Positions 45,120-54,753 are shown, numbered from the stretch's first letter. The stretch: 64,000 bases of DNA from Roseicella frigidaeris (GCF_003258945.1 NZ_QLIX01000003.1:186001-250000), one strand, 5' to 3'. Notes: a model not told the origin generated them from the sequence alone. Numbers and translations: made by a program.

Positions 45120-48100
45120 CTATTCGGCCGCCAGCGCCACCGGCGCGCCGATCCCGGCCTCGATCGCCGCCATCCGCTCCCGCGCCGCCGCGGCGTTGCG
45201 GGCCTTGATATGGCCATAGCCCTTGATGCCGGAGGCCGCCTCGGCCCAGTCGCAGATCGCGGCATGGGTCGCCGGCGAGAGCCGGGGCAGCAGCCGCTCG
45301 ATGCCGGCGCAGTACTCGCCGATCAGGGCCCGCTCCATCCGCCGCTCCTCGGTGCGGCCGAAGGGATCGAGGGGGGTGCCGCGCAGCGCCTTGCCGTGGC
45401 GCAGCCAGCCCATGGCCCGCAGCATCCAGGGCCCGAAGGCGCGCTTGCGCGGCAGGCCGGTGACCGGATCGGGCTTCGCCAGCAGCGGCGGGGCGAGGTT
45501 CAGCTCGATGCGCTGCGTGCCGGTGAAGTGCTGCGCCAGGCTCGCCCGCCATTCCGGCAGGCTGTGCAGCCGCGCCACCTCGTACTCGTCCTTGTAGGCC
45601 ATGAGCCGGTGCAGCTGGGTGGCGACGGCCCGCGCCAGCCGCTCCTCCCCCGGCACCGCCACCTGCTCGGCGGCCTGCACCCGCGCGACGAAGCCGGCAT
45701 AGGCGCGGGCATAGCGGGCGTTCTGATAGGCGGCGAGGTCGGCGGTGCGCCGCGCCAGCAGCGCCGCCAGCGTCTCCTCCTCCGGACTCAGGGGCAGGGG
45801 CGGGGCCAGCGCCGCCTGCCGGCCGAGGGCGAAGGCGGCCATGTTGCGCGCCACCTGGGCGCCGTTCAGCTCCAGCGCCCGGGTGATCGCCTCGGCCGTG
45901 AGCGGCACCAGCCCCCGCTGGTAGGCGATGCCGAGCAGCCAGACATTGAGGTAGATGAGGTCGCCCATCGCCTCCTCCACCGCCTGCACGCCGGGCAGGG
46001 CGACGACCTCGCGGCAGGCATCGCGGATGCTGGCCAGCATGCCCGCGCGGTCGTAGCGGGTGCTGGTGTCCTTCACGAATTGCGCGGTCGGCTGCAGATC
46101 CACGTTCAGCACCGCCATGGTGCGGTCGCTGCCGAGCAGCGGCCGGGCGGTGCGGCCATGCGCCACCACCATGTCGGCCGAGAGCAGCAGGTCGGCCTGG
46201 CCCATGCCGATGCGCGGCGCCTCGATGGTCTCGGGCGCCGCGCCGGGGCGGCCGATGCGGAGCTGGGCGAAGACGCCGCCGCCCTTCTGGGCGAGGCCGA
46301 GCATGTCGACCGAGCGGCTCGGCCGGCCCTCCAGATGCGCCGCCATGCCGAGGATGGCCGAGAGCGCGGTCACGCCCTGGCCGCCGACGCCGGCGAGCAG
46401 GATGTTGTAGGCCGGCTCGCCCTCCCGCACCTCCGGCCGCGTCGGCTCGGGCAGCACGCCATCGACGACGGGGGGCGCCTTCTTCACAGGCTCGGCGCCG
46501 ACCAGCGTGACGAAGGAGGGGCAGAAGCCCTCGACGCAGGAGAGGTCCTGGTTGCAGGCGCTCTGGTCGATCTGCCGCTTGCGGCCGAAGGCGGTCTCCA
46601 CCGGCTCGACGGCGAGGCAGTTCGAGGTGCGGGAGCAGTCGCCGCAATCCTCGCAGACCCGCGGATTGATGGCGACGCGCCGGTCGGCCGCCGCCTGGGT
46701 GCCGCGCTTGCGCTTGCGGCGCCGCTCGGTCGCGCATTGCTGGTCGTAGAGCAGCACGGTGACGCCCGGCACCTCGCGCAGCTCCCGCTGCACCAGGTCG
46801 AGCTCGCTGCGGTGGCGGTACTCGATGCCCGGCGGCATGCGCGCGTCGCCGACATGCCGCTCGGGGTCGTCGGAGACGACGACGATCTTCGCCACCCCCT
46901 CGGCCGCCATCTGCGCCGCGATCTCGGGCACGCCGAGCTCGCCCTCGGGCGTCTGGCCGCCGGTCATGGCGACGGCGCTGTTGACCAGGATCTTGTAGGT
47001 CATGGTGGCGCCGGCCGCGACCGCCTGGCGGATGGCGAGGCTGCCGGAATGCGCATAGGTGCCGTCGCCGATATTGACGAACATATGCGGCTCGGAGACG
47101 AAGGGCGCCATGCCGAGCCAGGGCATGCCCTCGGCGCCCATATGCGTGTAGAGATCGGTGTTGCGATCCATGTAGATCGCCAGCGTGTGGCAGCCGATGC
47201 CGGCCATGGCGTGGCTGCCCTCCGGCACCCGCGTGCTGGTGTTGTGCGGGCAGCCCGGGCAGAAATGCGGCGTCCGGTCATGGATCGGCGGCATCTGCAA
47301 TTGGGCGATGCGGTCGAGCTGGCGGATGCGCTCGCGGAGCTGCTCGGTCTGCAGCGCCTCCGGCAGCCGGGCGGCGAGGGCCCGCAGCACCGCGCCGGTG
47401 TCGAGCTCGGTGAGGTCGGAGAGCAGGCGCCGCCCCTGCTCGTCGCGCTTGCCGGTGATGCGGGGGCGGTCCTCCAGGTGGTAGAGCGCGTCGCGGAGCT
47501 GCGGCTCGAGCACCGGCCGGCGGTCCTCGACCACCATCACCTCCTCCAGCCCGCGCGCGAAGGCCCGGGCGCCCTCGGCATCGAGCGGCCAGGCGAGCCC
47601 GACCTTCCACAGCCGGAGCCCGGCCATGCGGGCCAGCTCCTCGGTGATGCCGGCATCGCTGAGCGCCTGGCGCAGCGTCGCATAGCCGCGGCCGCGGGCG
47701 ACGATGCCGAAGCGCGCCTGCGGGCTGTCGAGCGTGATGCGGTTCAGCCCGTTGGCGCGGGCGAAGGCGAGCGCCGCCGGCAGCTTGAAGTGCCGCAGCC
47801 GCTCCTCCTGCGGGATGGCATGGTCGCGCAGCCGGATGTGCACGCCATCGGCCGGGAAGGCGAAATCGGGCGTGACCGCGGCATAGGCGGCCGGGTCGAC
47901 CAGCAGCGTGCCGGCGCCGTCCATGGTCTCGGCGACGCATTTCATGCCGACCCAGAGGCCGGCGAAGCGCGACATGTCGATCGCCTTCAGGCCGAATTCC
48001 AGGATCTCGGTGACGCCGGCCGGGTCGAGCACCGGCATCTCGACATCCACGAAGGAATATTCGCAGCCGGAGGTGATGGTGGACGACTTGCAGGAGGGGT

Positions 48101-48548
48101 CGTCGCCGGCCAGGGCCAGCACCCCGCCGCGCGGCGCGGTGCCGGCGGAGTTGGCATGCCGCAGCGCGTCGCCGCTGCGGTCGACCCCCGGCCCCTTGCC
48201 GTACCAGATGCCGAAGACGCCATCGAATTTCTGCCGGCCATAGAGCGCGACCTGCTGCGTGCCCCAGATGGCGGTGGCCGCCAGATCCTCGTTCAGCCCG
48301 GGGCGGAAGACGATGTTCGCCTCGGCCAGGCGCTTGCGCTGCTGCTGGAGCTGCTGGTCGTAGGTGCCGAGCGGCGAGCCGCGATAGCCGCTGATATAAC
48401 CGGCGGTGTTCCAGCCCATCGCCCGGTCGAGCTGCTGGCGCAGCAGCGGCAGGCGGACCAGGGCCTGGATGCCGGTCAGCAGCAGCGTCTCGCCCGACTT
48501 CTCCCAGCGATCCTCAAGCGTCGCCTCGGGCCGTTGGATGCTGCCCAT
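45120..48548 (-). CDS. Single-chain indolepyruvate:ferredoxin oxidoreductase
   Basis: This 1142-residue protein fuses alpha, beta and gamma functions. The N-terminal core domain has NTAGYISGYRGSPLGTYDQQ and TSGCEYSFVDVEMPVLDPAG. The TPP-binding part has HFCPGCPHNTS and the FVNIGDGTYAHSG metal motif. A cysteine cluster for iron-sulfur centres (VCEDCGDCSRTSNC ... CVEGFC) and the gamma domain (LLAGVGGQGVTALSAI) follow. The enzyme oxidises aryl pyruvates, or branched 2-oxoacids, to acyl-CoA with ferredoxin. The ATG at 48548 follows AGAGGG; 30 upstream in-frame residues are not family-like. Confidence 0.93.
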   Translation of the reverse strand: MGSIQRPEATLEDRWEKSGETLLLTGIQALVRLPLLRQQLDRAMGWNTAGYISGYRGSPLGTYDQQLQQQRKRLAEANIVFRPGLNEDLAATAIWGTQQVALYGRQKFDGVFGIWYGKGPGVDRSGDALRHANSAGTAPRGGVLALAGDDPSCKSSTITSGCEYSFVDVEMPVLDPAGVTEILEFGLKAIDMSRFAGLWVGMKCVAETMDGAGTLLVDPAAYAAVTPDFAFPADGVHIRLRDHAIPQEERLRHFKLPAALAFARANGLNRITLDSPQARFGIVARGRGYATLRQALSDAGITEELARMAGLRLWKVGLAWPLDAEGARAFARGLEEVMVVEDRRPVLEPQLRDALYHLEDRPRITGKRDEQGRRLLSDLTELDTGAVLRALAARLPEALQTEQLRERIRQLDRIAQLQMPPIHDRTPHFCPGCPHNTSTRVPEGSHAMAGIGCHTLAIYMDRNTDLYTHMGAEGMPWLGMAPFVSEPHMFVNIGDGTYAHSGSLAIRQAVAAGATMTYKILVNSAVAMTGGQTPEGELGVPEIAAQMAAEGVAKIVVVSDDPERHVGDARMPPGIEYRHRSELDLVQRELREVPGVTVLLYDQQCATERRRKRKRGTQAAADRRVAINPRVCEDCGDCSRTSNCLAVEPVETAFGRKRQIDQSACNQDLSCVEGFCPSFVTLVGAEPVKKAPPVVDGVLPEPTRPEVREGEPAYNILLAGVGGQGVTALSAILGMAAHLEGRPSRSVDMLGLAQKGGGVFAQLRIGRPGAAPETIEAPRIGMGQADLLLSADMVVAHGRTARPLLGSDRTMAVLNVDLQPTAQFVKDTSTRYDRAGMLASIRDACREVVALPGVQAVEEAMGDLIYLNVWLLGIAYQRGLVPLTAEAITRALELNGAQVARNMAAFALGRQAALAPPLPLSPEEETLAALLARRTADLAAYQNARYARAYAGFVARVQAAEQVAVPGEERLARAVATQLHRLMAYKDEYEVARLHSLPEWRASLAQHFTGTQRIELNLAPPLLAKPDPVTGLPRKRAFGPWMLRAMGWLRHGKALRGTPLDPFGRTEERRMERALIGEYCAGIERLLPRLSPATHAAICDWAEAASGIKGYGHIKARNAAAARERMAAIEAGIGAPVALAAE

Positions 48549-48656
48549 CTCGATCCCTCTTCTGGGTGGGGCAGCGCGGGGACGCCCCCGGCCGCCCGGC
48601 CTGGCCCCGACTCTCGGGCCGCCGGGACGCCGGGGCAAGGCCCGGTTTCGGGCGCC

Positions 48657-49988
48657 TCACCCCCGCCAGGCGGCGGCCGGATGCGGCGGCGCCAGCAGCG
48701 GGCCGGCGCCGAAGAGCTTCTCGCGGTAGCTGCCCGGGGCATATCCGCGCTTGTAGGCGCCCCGCTCCTGCAGCGCCGGCACCAGCAGGTCGGCCACCGC
48801 CTCGATGCATTCCGGCATGATGGTGCGGGAGAGGTTGAAGCCATCCGCCCCGGTCGCCTCGCAGAAGGCAATCAGCGCCTCGGCAACCTCGTCCGGGCCG
48901 CCGACCAGGGGCTTCTGCCGGCTGCCGAGGACGAACTGGTCGATCAGGTGGCGCTTGGTCCAGCCGGGGCCGAAGACCCGGGCCATGGCCTCGACATTGG
49001 AGGCGATGGCGTTGCTGCCGGTGGCGGCGACCGGCTCGTCCAGGCCGAAGCGGTCGAAATCGATGCCGAGCGAGGCGCTGGCATGCGCCAGCGCGCCCTC
49101 GGTGCTGGCATGGCGGCGATACTCCTCCAGCAGGTCGCGCGCCTCGGCGCCGGTGCGGCCGAGGATGAGGGTGGCGCCGACGAAGACGCGGATCGGCCGC
49201 GGCGCCGCCCGGGCCCGCAGGTCGGCGACCAGCCGGGCGACGTTCTCCGGGCTGGAGGGGTTGAGGAAGACGCATTCGGCATGGCGGGCGGCGAATGCCC
49301 GGCCGCGCTCCGAGGCGCCGGCCTGGTAGAGCACCGGGGTCCGCTGCGGCGAGGGCTCGCAGAGATGGATCGCCTCGATGCCGCCGGCCCGGACCAGGCG
49401 GACCCGCATGGGGTCGGCATAGACCCCGGCGGCGCGGTCGGCCCGCACCGCCCCCTCGCCCCAGCTTCCCTCCCAGAGCCCGTAGGCCGCGTCCATGACC
49501 GTCTCGGCCGCGGCGTAGCGGTCGTCATGCGCCGGCTGCGCGGCCAGCCCCATGGCGCGGGCGGCGCTGTCGAGATAGCCGGTGACGATGTTCCAGCCGA
49601 TGCGCCCCTCGGTCAGGTGGTCGAGGGTCGAGAAGCGGCGCGCCAGCAGCGCCGCCGGCTCGTAGCTGCAATTGACGGTGACGCCGAAGCCGAGATGCCG
49701 CGTCGCCGCCGCCATGGCCGGCACCAGCAGCATCGGGTCGAGCAGCGGCACCTGCACCGCCTGCCGCAGCGCGGCATCCGGCCGGCCGCCGAGAAGGTCG
49801 TAGACGCCGACGACATCGGCGAGGAAGAGCCCGTCGAACAGCCCGCGCTCCAGCGTGCGGGCCAGGCCGGTCCAGTACTCCAGCCGGCGGTAGTCGGTGG
49901 AGCGGTCGCGGGGATGCGTCCACATGCCGTGCTGGATATGGCCGATGCAGGCCATGTCGAAGGCGTTGAGGCGGATCTCGCGGGGCAT
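48657..49988 (-). CDS. NtaA/SnaA/DszA-family FMNH2-dependent monooxygenase
   Basis: This 443-residue luciferase-fold enzyme has the family start RLNAFDMACIGHIQHGMWTH. It also has RSTDYRRLEYWTGLARTLER, GRIGWNIVTGYLDSAARAMG and RTPVLYQAGASERGRAFAAR, and the late RTIMPECIEAVADLLVPALQ. Relatives hydroxylate nitrilotriacetate, pristinamycin or dibenzothiophene sulfone and need a separate flavin reductase, none of which is adjacent. The substrate is unknown. It lies upstream of the oxidoreductase on the same strand with a 108-bp gap. Confidence 0.88.
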   Translation of the reverse strand: MPREIRLNAFDMACIGHIQHGMWTHPRDRSTDYRRLEYWTGLARTLERGLFDGLFLADVVGVYDLLGGRPDAALRQAVQVPLLDPMLLVPAMAAATRHLGFGVTVNCSYEPAALLARRFSTLDHLTEGRIGWNIVTGYLDSAARAMGLAAQPAHDDRYAAAETVMDAAYGLWEGSWGEGAVRADRAAGVYADPMRVRLVRAGGIEAIHLCEPSPQRTPVLYQAGASERGRAFAARHAECVFLNPSSPENVARLVADLRARAAPRPIRVFVGATLILGRTGAEARDLLEEYRRHASTEGALAHASASLGIDFDRFGLDEPVAATGSNAIASNVEAMARVFGPGWTKRHLIDQFVLGSRQKPLVGGPDEVAEALIAFCEATGADGFNLSRTIMPECIEAVADLLVPALQERGAYKRGYAPGSYREKLFGAGPLLAPPHPAAAWRG

Positions 49989-50050
49989 CGGGCGAGACTA
50001 CCGCCGAACCGCGCCGGGGCCAGCCCGCCCGGCGCCTCGGCGGGGCGGCC

Positions 50051-50236
50051 TCAGTGCCGCGCCGCCTCCAGGGCATCGTAGTGCCGCTTCACGCAGGAAT
50101 AGCCGAACAGCACGCCGAAGCCGAAGAGCCCGAGGCCGAAGACATGCAGGTAGTCCTGCGCCATGCCGGCGGCGAGCAGCCCGGCCACCGCGATGAGGAC
50201 GGAGAGGACGAGGAAGAAGATGGTGCTGGCGCTCAT
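50051..50236 (-). CDS. Small two-span membrane protein at the end of the cco operon
   Basis: This 61-residue protein has two hydrophobic helices (about residues 4-25 and 29-46) and a charged C-terminus, KRHYDALEAARH. It has no family I can name. Its ATG overlaps the ccoS stop (ATGA), so it is translated with the cbb3 assembly genes and may be an assembly or stability factor for the oxidase. That role is inference from position only. Confidence 0.7.
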   Translation of the reverse strand: MSASTIFFLVLSVLIAVAGLLAAGMAQDYLHVFGLGLFGFGVLFGYSCVKRHYDALEAARH

Positions 50237-50394
50237 CGGCGGGGCTCCTTGCGGGGTGGTTCGTCGAACAGGATGCGGGAGGCGGCGCCGTCCAGGTCCT
50301 CGTACTGGCCCGAACGGAGGTTCCAGAGGAAGGCAACGAGGCCGAGCACGCCCATGAGGAGGGCGATCGGCACCAGGAAGATCAGGACGTCCAT
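50233..50394 (-). CDS. ccoS: cbb3-type cytochrome oxidase assembly protein CcoS
   Basis: CcoS (FixS) is needed to insert heme b and CuB into the cbb3 catalytic subunit. The 53-residue protein has one N-terminal span (VLIFLVPIALLMGVLGLVAF) and the family hallmark WNLRSGQYEDLDGAASRILF, then a short basic tail. It overlaps the end of ccoI by 13 bases and the following small membrane gene by four. Confidence 0.95.
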   Translation of the reverse strand: MDVLIFLVPIALLMGVLGLVAFLWNLRSGQYEDLDGAASRILFDEPPRKEPRR

Positions 50395-52766
50395 GCGGCC
50401 TCCTTTCCGGCGCGCAGCGAGTTGCCGATCACGACCAGCGAGGAGGAGGCCATGACCAGGGCCGCGATCAGCGGCGTCACCAGCCCGGCGACCGCCAGCG
50501 GCACGGCGACGACATTGTAGGCGAGGCTGAAGGCGATGTTCTGCCGCGCCAGGCGCTGTGCCCGGCGGGCGGTGCGGATGGCGCCCGGCAGGGTGGCGAG
50601 CCCCTCGGCGCGCAAGACCAGGTCGGCGGCGCTCTGCGCCAGGTCGGTGCCGTCGCCCGGGCAGGCCGAGACATGCGCCAGCGCCAGCGCCGCGGCGTCG
50701 TTGATGCCGTCGCCGACCATCAGCGGGCGGTGCCCCGCCGCGCGCAGCGCCTCGATCCGCGCCGCCTTCTCGGCCGGCAAGACCGCGGCGGCCCAGCGCT
50801 CGATGCCGGCGCGGGAGGCGATGCTCGCCACCGCCGGTTGGGCATCGCCCGAGAGCAGCTCGGTGGCGAGGCCGAGCCCGCCCAGCGCCCGCACCACCGC
50901 GGACGCCTCCGGCCGCAGCCGGTCGGCGAAGCGGAAGGCGACCGGCGCTTCCCCCGGCGCGGCGTACCACAGGCTGAGCCCCCGATCCGGCCCGGCGGTG
51001 CCGAGGAAGCGGGCGCTGCCGAGGCGCCGGCCATCGGCGGCGCGCAGGCCCTGCCCGGGCAGCTCCTCGACGCCCGCCGCGGCCGGCGCCTCCGGGCAGG
51101 CCGCGGCGAGCGCCCGGGCCAGCGGATGCCGGCTCGCCCGCGCCAGGCTGGCCGCCTCGCGCAGCGTCGCCTCGCTCCAGGGGCCGGGCAGCAGGGTCGG
51201 GCGCCCCTCGGTCAGGGTGCCGGTCTTGTCCAGCACCGCATGATCGGCCGAGGCCAGCCGCTCCAGCGCCGTGCCGTTGGCGACCAGCACGCCGCGGCGG
51301 AACAGCGCCCCGACCGCGACCGCCTGCACCGCCGGCACGGCGATGGCGAAGCCGCAGGGACAGGTGACGATCAGCGCCGCGACGGCCGGCACCAGCGCCT
51401 CCTGCCAGGGCAGGCCGGCGCCGAGCCACCAGCCGAGGAAGGTCGCCAGCGCCACCGCATGCACCGCCGGCACGTAGAAGCGCACCGCCCGCTCGGCGAT
51501 GTCGACGAAGCGGGACTTCGCCTGCTCGGCACGCTCCAGCAGCCGGGCCATGGCGGCGAGGGAGCCATCGGCGGCGGCGGCGGTGACGCGGGCGGTGAAG
51601 GGCGCGCCCATGTTCACCGCGCCGGCCGGCAGCGCCTCGCCGGCGGCGAAGCTCCGCGGCAGGCTCTCGCCGGTGGTCGCGCTGGCATCGAGCAGCGCCT
51701 CGCCCGCCTCCAGCACCGCATCCAGCCGCAGCCGCTCCCCGGCCGCGACCAGCAACCGCTCCCCGGCCTGCAGCGCGGCGACCGGCACCGCCTGGGCCGC
51801 GCCCTCGGCATCGAGGCGGGTGACCATGCCCTCCTGCAGCGCCAGCAGCTCGGCCACCGCCTGCCGGGCGCGGCGGCGCGCGGCGCGGTCCAGCACCCGC
51901 CCGGCGAGCAGCAGGGCGAGCAGCGCGGTCGCGCCGTCGAACCAGGTGTAGGGGCCGTTGCGCAGCGTCTCGCTCAGCGACATGGCGGTGGTCGCCAGCA
52001 CGCCGAGCGCGACGGCCATGTCCATGGTGAGCCGCCCGGCCCTGAGCCCGGCGAGGGCGTTGCGGTAGATCGGCATCCCGGCAACGAGCACCACCGGCAG
52101 GCCGATCAGCGCCGCCAGCCAGTGCATGGCGTTGCGCGTCGCCTCCCCCATGTCGCCGCCGACCCAGACGGCGACCGAGAGCATCATCACGTTCATGGCG
52201 CCGAAGGCGGCGATGCCGAGGGCGCGCAGCAACGCCCGCCCCTCGGCATCCTCGCTCGCCCTGAGGCAGGCGGCGGACCAGGGGGCGGTGCGGAAGCCGA
52301 GCCGCGCCAGCAGCGCGACGAAGTCGTTGGCGCGGGCGGCGGGGCCGTCCCAGGCGAGGGTGAGCCGGCGGGTCGAGAGGGCGAGGCGGGCGCGGGCGAC
52401 ATCGGGCTCGGCGGCCAGGGCCTGCTCCACCAGCCAGACGCAGGCGCCGCAGGTGAGGCCGGCGACCATCAGCTCCAGGCTGTGCCCGCCGCGCGGCTCC
52501 GCCCGCACATGCGGCGTGATGTCCGGCACCGGCCCCTCGACGGGCGGGCGCAGGCTGCCATCCGCCGCCTCGCGCCGCCGGTAGAAGGCATCGAGGCCGA
52601 GGCCGGAGACCAGCGCATGCGCGCCCTCGCAGCCGGCGCAGCAGAAGCGGGCCCGGCCATCGACCGGCGCTGCCCCGGCCCCTGCCACCGGCGCGCCGCC
52701 CATCGGCGCGCCACAATGCGCGCAGCGGCCGGCCGCCTCCGGCCCCTGCAGGGCGGAGAGGGTCAC
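50382..52766 (-). CDS. ccoI: cbb3 oxidase copper-transporting P-type ATPase CcoI
   Basis: CcoI (FixI) pumps copper for the CuB centre of cbb3 oxidase. The 794-residue protein has an N-terminal Cys-rich domain (RCAHCGAPM, FCCAGCEGAH) and a heavy-metal-binding motif GLTCGACVWL (about 103-112). The actuator TGES is at 365-368, the ion-path CPC at 469-471, the phosphorylated Asp in DKTGTLTEG at 513-521, and GDGINDAAAL follows near the C-terminus. The start is a GTG overlapping the ccoH stop (GTGA). All catalytic motifs are intact. Confidence 0.95.
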   Translation of the reverse strand: MTLSALQGPEAAGRCAHCGAPMGGAPVAGAGAAPVDGRARFCCAGCEGAHALVSGLGLDAFYRRREAADGSLRPPVEGPVPDITPHVRAEPRGGHSLELMVAGLTCGACVWLVEQALAAEPDVARARLALSTRRLTLAWDGPAARANDFVALLARLGFRTAPWSAACLRASEDAEGRALLRALGIAAFGAMNVMMLSVAVWVGGDMGEATRNAMHWLAALIGLPVVLVAGMPIYRNALAGLRAGRLTMDMAVALGVLATTAMSLSETLRNGPYTWFDGATALLALLLAGRVLDRAARRRARQAVAELLALQEGMVTRLDAEGAAQAVPVAALQAGERLLVAAGERLRLDAVLEAGEALLDASATTGESLPRSFAAGEALPAGAVNMGAPFTARVTAAAADGSLAAMARLLERAEQAKSRFVDIAERAVRFYVPAVHAVALATFLGWWLGAGLPWQEALVPAVAALIVTCPCGFAIAVPAVQAVAVGALFRRGVLVANGTALERLASADHAVLDKTGTLTEGRPTLLPGPWSEATLREAASLARASRHPLARALAAACPEAPAAAGVEELPGQGLRAADGRRLGSARFLGTAGPDRGLSLWYAAPGEAPVAFRFADRLRPEASAVVRALGGLGLATELLSGDAQPAVASIASRAGIERWAAAVLPAEKAARIEALRAAGHRPLMVGDGINDAAALALAHVSACPGDGTDLAQSAADLVLRAEGLATLPGAIRTARRAQRLARQNIAFSLAYNVVAVPLAVAGLVTPLIAALVMASSSLVVIGNSLRAGKEAAWTS

Positions 52767-53233
52767 GGCGCCAGCACCCGCTCGCGGATGTCCCGGTGAC
52801 GGCCATCCGGGGCGGTCAGGCGCAGCCGCGCCTCCCACTGCCCCGGGCGCAGCTCGACCGGCGCCCGCCAGCGCCCGGGCGCCACCGGCTCGAGGGCGAT
52901 CTCGATCTCGGTGCCCTCGATCGGCCGGCGCATCACGCCCTCCAGCCGCCCGGCGACCGGCCTGCCATCCGGGCCGGTGACGGCGACCTGCAGCCACTCC
53001 CCGGCGAGGCGGACCACCGGCTGCCAGCCGAGCGCGTCCTGCCGCGCCGCCTCCTCCAGCACATGGTTGTAGGCGCGGCCCTTGTCGTAGGACTTGCCGA
53101 CGGTGACGCCGGTGAAGGTGGAGACGGCGAAGTAGATCAGCCCGCCATTCACCGCGACCACGAGCAGCAGGCCGCCGACGAAGACCCAGGGGATCCAGCC
53201 GCTGCGGCGGGGCGACGCGAGATGCGCGCTCAT
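52763..53233 (-). CDS. ccoH: cbb3 oxidase accessory protein CcoH (FixH)
   Basis: This 156-residue protein has one N-terminal span (WVFVGGLLLVVAVNGGLIYF), then the FixH motif KSYDKGRAYNHVLEEAARQD and a beta-rich periplasmic domain ending in DIRERVLAP. CcoH stabilises the CcoN-CcoP-CcoQ assembly intermediate. Its ATG overlaps the ccoG stop and its stop overlaps the ccoI GTG. Confidence 0.93.
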   Translation of the reverse strand: MSAHLASPRRSGWIPWVFVGGLLLVVAVNGGLIYFAVSTFTGVTVGKSYDKGRAYNHVLEEAARQDALGWQPVVRLAGEWLQVAVTGPDGRPVAGRLEGVMRRPIEGTEIEIALEPVAPGRWRAPVELRPGQWEARLRLTAPDGRHRDIRERVLAP

Positions 53234-54741
53234 GGCTTCGGTCCGAGGAAGACGCTGCTGGTGGAGACCGCGACGCGGCCGCGGGCATCCACCAGGCGGA
53301 AGGTGACGGGCACGCTCTCCGGCAGGCGCAGCCCGGCCGGGGCGGTGACGAGGGCGCGCCACTGGGTGATGCCGTCCGGCCGCGTGGTCAGCACCGGCGC
53401 GCCGGCGGGGTCGCTCTCGGCGTCCAGCACGATCAGGTTCAGGCCGGCCGGCGCCTCCAGCGCCAGGCTGTAGGCCTCGACGCCCGGAGTCTTGTCGCCG
53501 AGCTTCAGCGTATAGGCGTTGCGGATGCCGCCATCGGAGAGGCGGACGAAGATCGGCGCCCGGTCGCGGATGACGGCGAGCGAGGTGGTCTGGCGCAGCA
53601 GCCAGGCGCCGCCCATGGCGGCGACCACCAGCGCCAGCGCGCCGGCATAGACCAGGGTGCGGGCGCGGAGGAAGCGCGGCACGCGCCGCACCTGCATGCC
53701 GCAGGCCCGGCGCTGCGGCCCGGGCGGCAGGGCGCCGGCGGCGGCCTCGCTCGCCGCCAGGTTGGCCAGCGTCTCGAAGGCGATCAGCCCGCGCGGCCGC
53801 TGCAGCCGGGTCATCACGTCGTCGCAGGCATCGATGCAGAGGCCGCAGCCGATGCATTCCATCTGCTGGCCGTCGCGGATGTCGATGCCGGTCGGGCAGA
53901 CATGCACGCAGGCGCGGCAGTCGACGCAGTCGCCCACCCCCTCCGCCTTGGCCTTGCCGCGGGGCTCGCCGCGCCAGGCGCGGTAGGTGACGACGAGGGA
54001 GTTCTCGTCCAGCATCGCCGCCTGGAAGCGCGGCCAGGGGCACATATAGGTGCAGACCTGCTCGCGGGCCCAGCCGGCCAGCAGGTAGGTGGTCGCGGTG
54101 AACAGGCCGAAGAAGAAATAGACCTCGAGGCTCGCCTGCCCGGTGAAGAAGCGCGGCGTCATCTCGAGGGCGTCGTTGAAGTACATGATCCAGGCGCCGC
54201 CGGTCGCCGCGGCGATGCCGAGCCAGACCGCGTGCGTCAGCCCCTTCTTGACCACCCATTCCCGGGTCCAGGGCTTCAGGTCGAGCCGCATCCGGGCGTT
54301 GCGGTCGCCCTGGATCCGCCGCTCGACCAGCATGAAGAGGTCGGTCCAGACCGTCTGCGGGCAGGTGAAGCCGCACCAGACGCGGCCGAACAGGCTGGTC
54401 GCGGCGAAGAGGCCGATGGCGCCGAGCACCAGCAGGCCGGTCAGGTAGTAGACCTCCTGCGGCCAGATCTCGATCCAGAAGAAGAAGAGCCGGCCGGCAT
54501 TCATGTCGACCAGCACCGCCTGGTCCGGCATGTCCGGGCCGCGATCCCAGCGGATCAGCGGCACCGTGTAGTAGAGCAGCAGGCAGAGGACGAGGATCAG
54601 CCACTTCGCCCGGCGGACCCGCCCCTGCACCGCCTTCGGGTAGACCTTCTGGCGCTTGGCGTAGAGAGGGGCCGCCGGGGTTGCGCCGGAGGCGGCGGGC
54701 GCCTCCGGTCTGGTCTGCTCGGGTAGCTTCAACGCGCCCAT
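53230..54741 (-). CDS. ccoG: cbb3 oxidase accessory ferredoxin-like protein CcoG (FixG)
   Basis: CcoG is a membrane iron-sulfur protein implicated in reducing copper for cbb3 assembly. The 503-residue protein has several N-terminal spans with conserved Cys in VWCGFTCPQTVWTD and QVCTYMCPWPRFQ. Two 4Fe-4S clusters follow (CVDCRACVHVCP, Cys 272-282; CIGCGLCIDAC, Cys 296-306), then another span and a C-terminal immunoglobulin-like periplasmic domain. It follows ccoP by 12 bases. Confidence 0.95.
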   Translation of the reverse strand: MGALKLPEQTRPEAPAASGATPAAPLYAKRQKVYPKAVQGRVRRAKWLILVLCLLLYYTVPLIRWDRGPDMPDQAVLVDMNAGRLFFFWIEIWPQEVYYLTGLLVLGAIGLFAATSLFGRVWCGFTCPQTVWTDLFMLVERRIQGDRNARMRLDLKPWTREWVVKKGLTHAVWLGIAAATGGAWIMYFNDALEMTPRFFTGQASLEVYFFFGLFTATTYLLAGWAREQVCTYMCPWPRFQAAMLDENSLVVTYRAWRGEPRGKAKAEGVGDCVDCRACVHVCPTGIDIRDGQQMECIGCGLCIDACDDVMTRLQRPRGLIAFETLANLAASEAAAGALPPGPQRRACGMQVRRVPRFLRARTLVYAGALALVVAAMGGAWLLRQTTSLAVIRDRAPIFVRLSDGGIRNAYTLKLGDKTPGVEAYSLALEAPAGLNLIVLDAESDPAGAPVLTTRPDGITQWRALVTAPAGLRLPESVPVTFRLVDARGRVAVSTSSVFLGPKP

Positions 54742-54753
54742 GATAACGTCTGC

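Noticed and set aside
45210-50081. A 1,600-codon open frame on the plus strand
   Set aside because: It is the antisense shadow of the indolepyruvate oxidoreductase and NtaA-type genes. Composition is His/Arg/Ala/Gly-rich without domains, as expected for GC-rich third-position shadows.
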